Origin: an uncultured Gammaproteobacteria bacterium
GTDB lineage: Bacteria; Pseudomonadota; Gammaproteobacteria; GCA-001735895
DNA: 8,078 nt
Reading direction: 5' to 3'
Assembly (NCBI GenBank): GCA_945787265.1
Contig: CALZHS010000056.1
Coordinates: 1-8,078 of the forward strand
This document shows positions 6,860 to 8,078 of this stretch, piece after piece. The notes beneath the pieces were generated by a model. That model was given only the letters and a program-made list of their open reading frames with translations, was not told the DNA's origin and ran no database searches. The position numbers were made by a program, and so were the translations under genes. The first letter of the stretch is position 1; each line of letters starts with the position of its first letter.

Positions 6860-7948
6860 ATGCCAATTGATAAATCGCAGATTGAAGCAAAACTGGGCCA
6901 GGTGATAGATCCCAACATGGAAACGGACCTGGTTACGAGCAAGGCCGTCAAATCGATCGAGCAGGTCGGGGACAACTGGAAAGTTCAGATCCAGCTGGGT
7001 TACCCGGCAGCGGGCTATTTCGATACCCTGAGGCAGGAAATCCAGGCGCAGTTGAGCGAAATTGACGGTATTGGCGAGGTCGAGGTAAATGTGTCCAGCC
7101 AGGTTAAATCGCACGCGGTACAGCAGAATCTGAAACCGCTGGCGGGTATCAAGAACGTGATTGCGGTTGCCTCCGGCAAGGGCGGCGTTGGCAAGTCGAC
7201 AACCGCGGTTAACCTGGCACTTGCACTGCAGGCAGAAGGAGCAACCGTGGGCATTCTCGACGCCGATATCTACGGGCCCAGTATCCCGCGCATGCTGGGT
7301 TGCAAGGGCCAACCTGAATCCTCCGACGGCAAAAGTCTCGAACCCATGATTGGGCATGGCATCCAGTCGATGTCGATTGGTTACCTGGTCGAGGAAGATA
7401 CCCCGATGATCTGGCGCGGACCGATGGTTACCCAGGCGCTCGAGCAATTACTCAACGACACTCGCTGGAATGATGTTGATTACCTGATTATCGATTTGCC
7501 ACCCGGCACCGGTGATATCCAGCTAACGCTGGCGCAGCGCATTCCGGTCAGCGGCGCGGTAATCGTTACGACCCCGCAGGACATCGCGCTGCTCGATGCG
7601 CGCAAGGGTTTGAAAATGTTCGAAAAGGTTGAAGTACCGGTGCTGGGGATAATTGAAAACATGAGTATCCACATCTGTAGCCAATGCGGACATAGCGAGC
7701 ACATTTTTGGTGAAGGCGGCGGTGCACGCATGTCGGAAGAACACGGCGTTGATTTGCTCGGCTCGCTACCGCTCGATATTCGCATTCGCGAGCAGGCAGA
7801 CAGCGGCAATCCCACCGTGGCCGCGATGGCCGATAGCCAGATTTCCACGATTTACCGAGAAGTCGCGCGCAGGACAGCGGCCAAGCTCGCCACCAAGGCG
7901 CGCGATCACTCCGCTGCCTTCCCCAACATCGTCATCCAGAACAATTGA
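6860..7948 (+). CDS. apbC: Mrp/ApbC, P-loop iron-sulfur cluster carrier ATPase
   Basis: Cytoplasmic Mrp/NBP35-family ATPase that binds a 4Fe-4S cluster, probably at a dimer interface, and passes it to target proteins. The product is 362 residues. Residues 1-85 are the N-terminal MIP18/DUF59-like domain. The nucleotide domain has the deviant Walker A GKGGVGKST (106-114), DADIYGPSIPRMLG, and the DLPPGTGD segment. C273-x2-C276 (CSQC) is the cluster-binding pair of the family. The ATG at 6860 gives the expected N-terminus, with CAGG at 6847-6850 and a 9 nt spacer. It is divergent from metG. In Pseudomonas dcd lies next to apbC; here no dcd start is seen in the remaining 130 bp. Rnf subunits and other Fe-S enzymes are plausible clients, but this is inference. 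Confidence 0.97.
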   Translation: MPIDKSQIEAKLGQVIDPNMETDLVTSKAVKSIEQVGDNWKVQIQLGYPAAGYFDTLRQEIQAQLSEIDGIGEVEVNVSSQVKSHAVQQNLKPLAGIKNVIAVASGKGGVGKSTTAVNLALALQAEGATVGILDADIYGPSIPRMLGCKGQPESSDGKSLEPMIGHGIQSMSIGYLVEEDTPMIWRGPMVTQALEQLLNDTRWNDVDYLIIDLPPGTGDIQLTLAQRIPVSGAVIVTTPQDIALLDARKGLKMFEKVEVPVLGIIENMSIHICSQCGHSEHIFGEGGGARMSEEHGVDLLGSLPLDIRIREQADSGNPTVAAMADSQISTIYREVARRTAAKLATKARDHSAAFPNIVIQNN

Positions 7949-7983
7949 TACCCTGCCGTCTCGGGTGAAAACCTGCAAAAGAC

Positions 7984-7998
7984 GCTCCCAAACGGAGC
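7984..7998 (+). terminator. Weak hairpin after mrp, possible terminator
   Basis: GCTCC (7984-7988) and GGAGC (7994-7998) form a 5 bp stem with a 5 nt loop, 35 bp after the mrp stop. Only three T residues follow (TTTAG), with an A-run just before the stem, so it is weak as an intrinsic terminator in either direction. Confidence 0.3.
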
Positions 7999-8010
7999 TT
8001 TAGCGCCGGT

Positions 8011-8063
8011 TGGTCCATCCATGGAATCGCCTGGAGCCCAAGCGTCGGACCACGACATCCATG
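8011..8063. repeat. Short inverted and direct repeats in the mrp downstream region
   Basis: TGGTCC (8011-8016) is mirrored by GGACCA (8047-8052). The palindrome TCCATGGA sits at 8018-8025, and the octamer CATCCATG occurs at 8016-8023 and again at 8056-8063, 40 bp apart. No open reading frame explains the stretch. It may be part of a REP-like dispersed element running past the window edge, but with one copy visible this cannot be shown. Confidence 0.3.
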
Positions 8064-8078
8064 CCTCGCTACACTTTT

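Noticed and set aside
6776..7447. A 223-codon open frame on the minus strand
   Set aside because: It lies wholly antisense to mrp, whose motifs are unmistakable, and its translation shows no recognisable domain.

Overview
The window reads as a chromosomal segment of a gammaproteobacterium, probably marine or environmental. I infer this from protein-family resemblance and from the gene order mrp/apbC, metG, rnf, which I know from Pseudomonas and relatives. I could not run a taxonomic search. It is densely coding, moderately GC-rich by eye, and has no gene-free stretch longer than about 150 bp.

Layout: a divergent promoter region at 6712-6859 splits the window. To the right, on the plus strand, lies mrp/apbC (6860-7948), a P-loop iron-sulfur cluster carrier. 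It is followed by about 130 bp of noncoding DNA with a weak hairpin and short repeats. To the left, on the minus strand, runs a close-packed series: metG (methionyl-tRNA synthetase, 6711-4678), a secreted trypsin-like serine protease (4677-3415), a membrane protein with an N-terminal FHA domain (3427-2471), then after a 98 bp gap rnfA (2372-1791), rnfB (1788-1228) and rnfC (1235 to beyond base 1, 3' end missing).

How the genes relate: RnfA, RnfB and RnfC are subunits of the Rnf (Rsx) membrane complex, which couples electron transfer between NADH and ferredoxin to ion movement, or in enterics helps reduce SoxR. They need many Fe-S clusters, so the nearby Mrp carrier is a sensible though unproven partner. 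metG is housekeeping. The least expected part is the protease/FHA pair between metG and rnfA. The two genes overlap by 13 bp, the protease begins directly after the metG stop codon, and the predicted topology of the FHA protein puts its C-terminal tail in the periplasm where the protease should act. This looks like a two-protein envelope module of unknown function.

Other points: in RnfC the third cysteine of the first visible 4Fe-4S motif is a tryptophan, and the FHA domain lacks some of the usual phosphopeptide-contact residues. I saw no CRISPR array, tRNA, rRNA, insertion sequence or phage gene.
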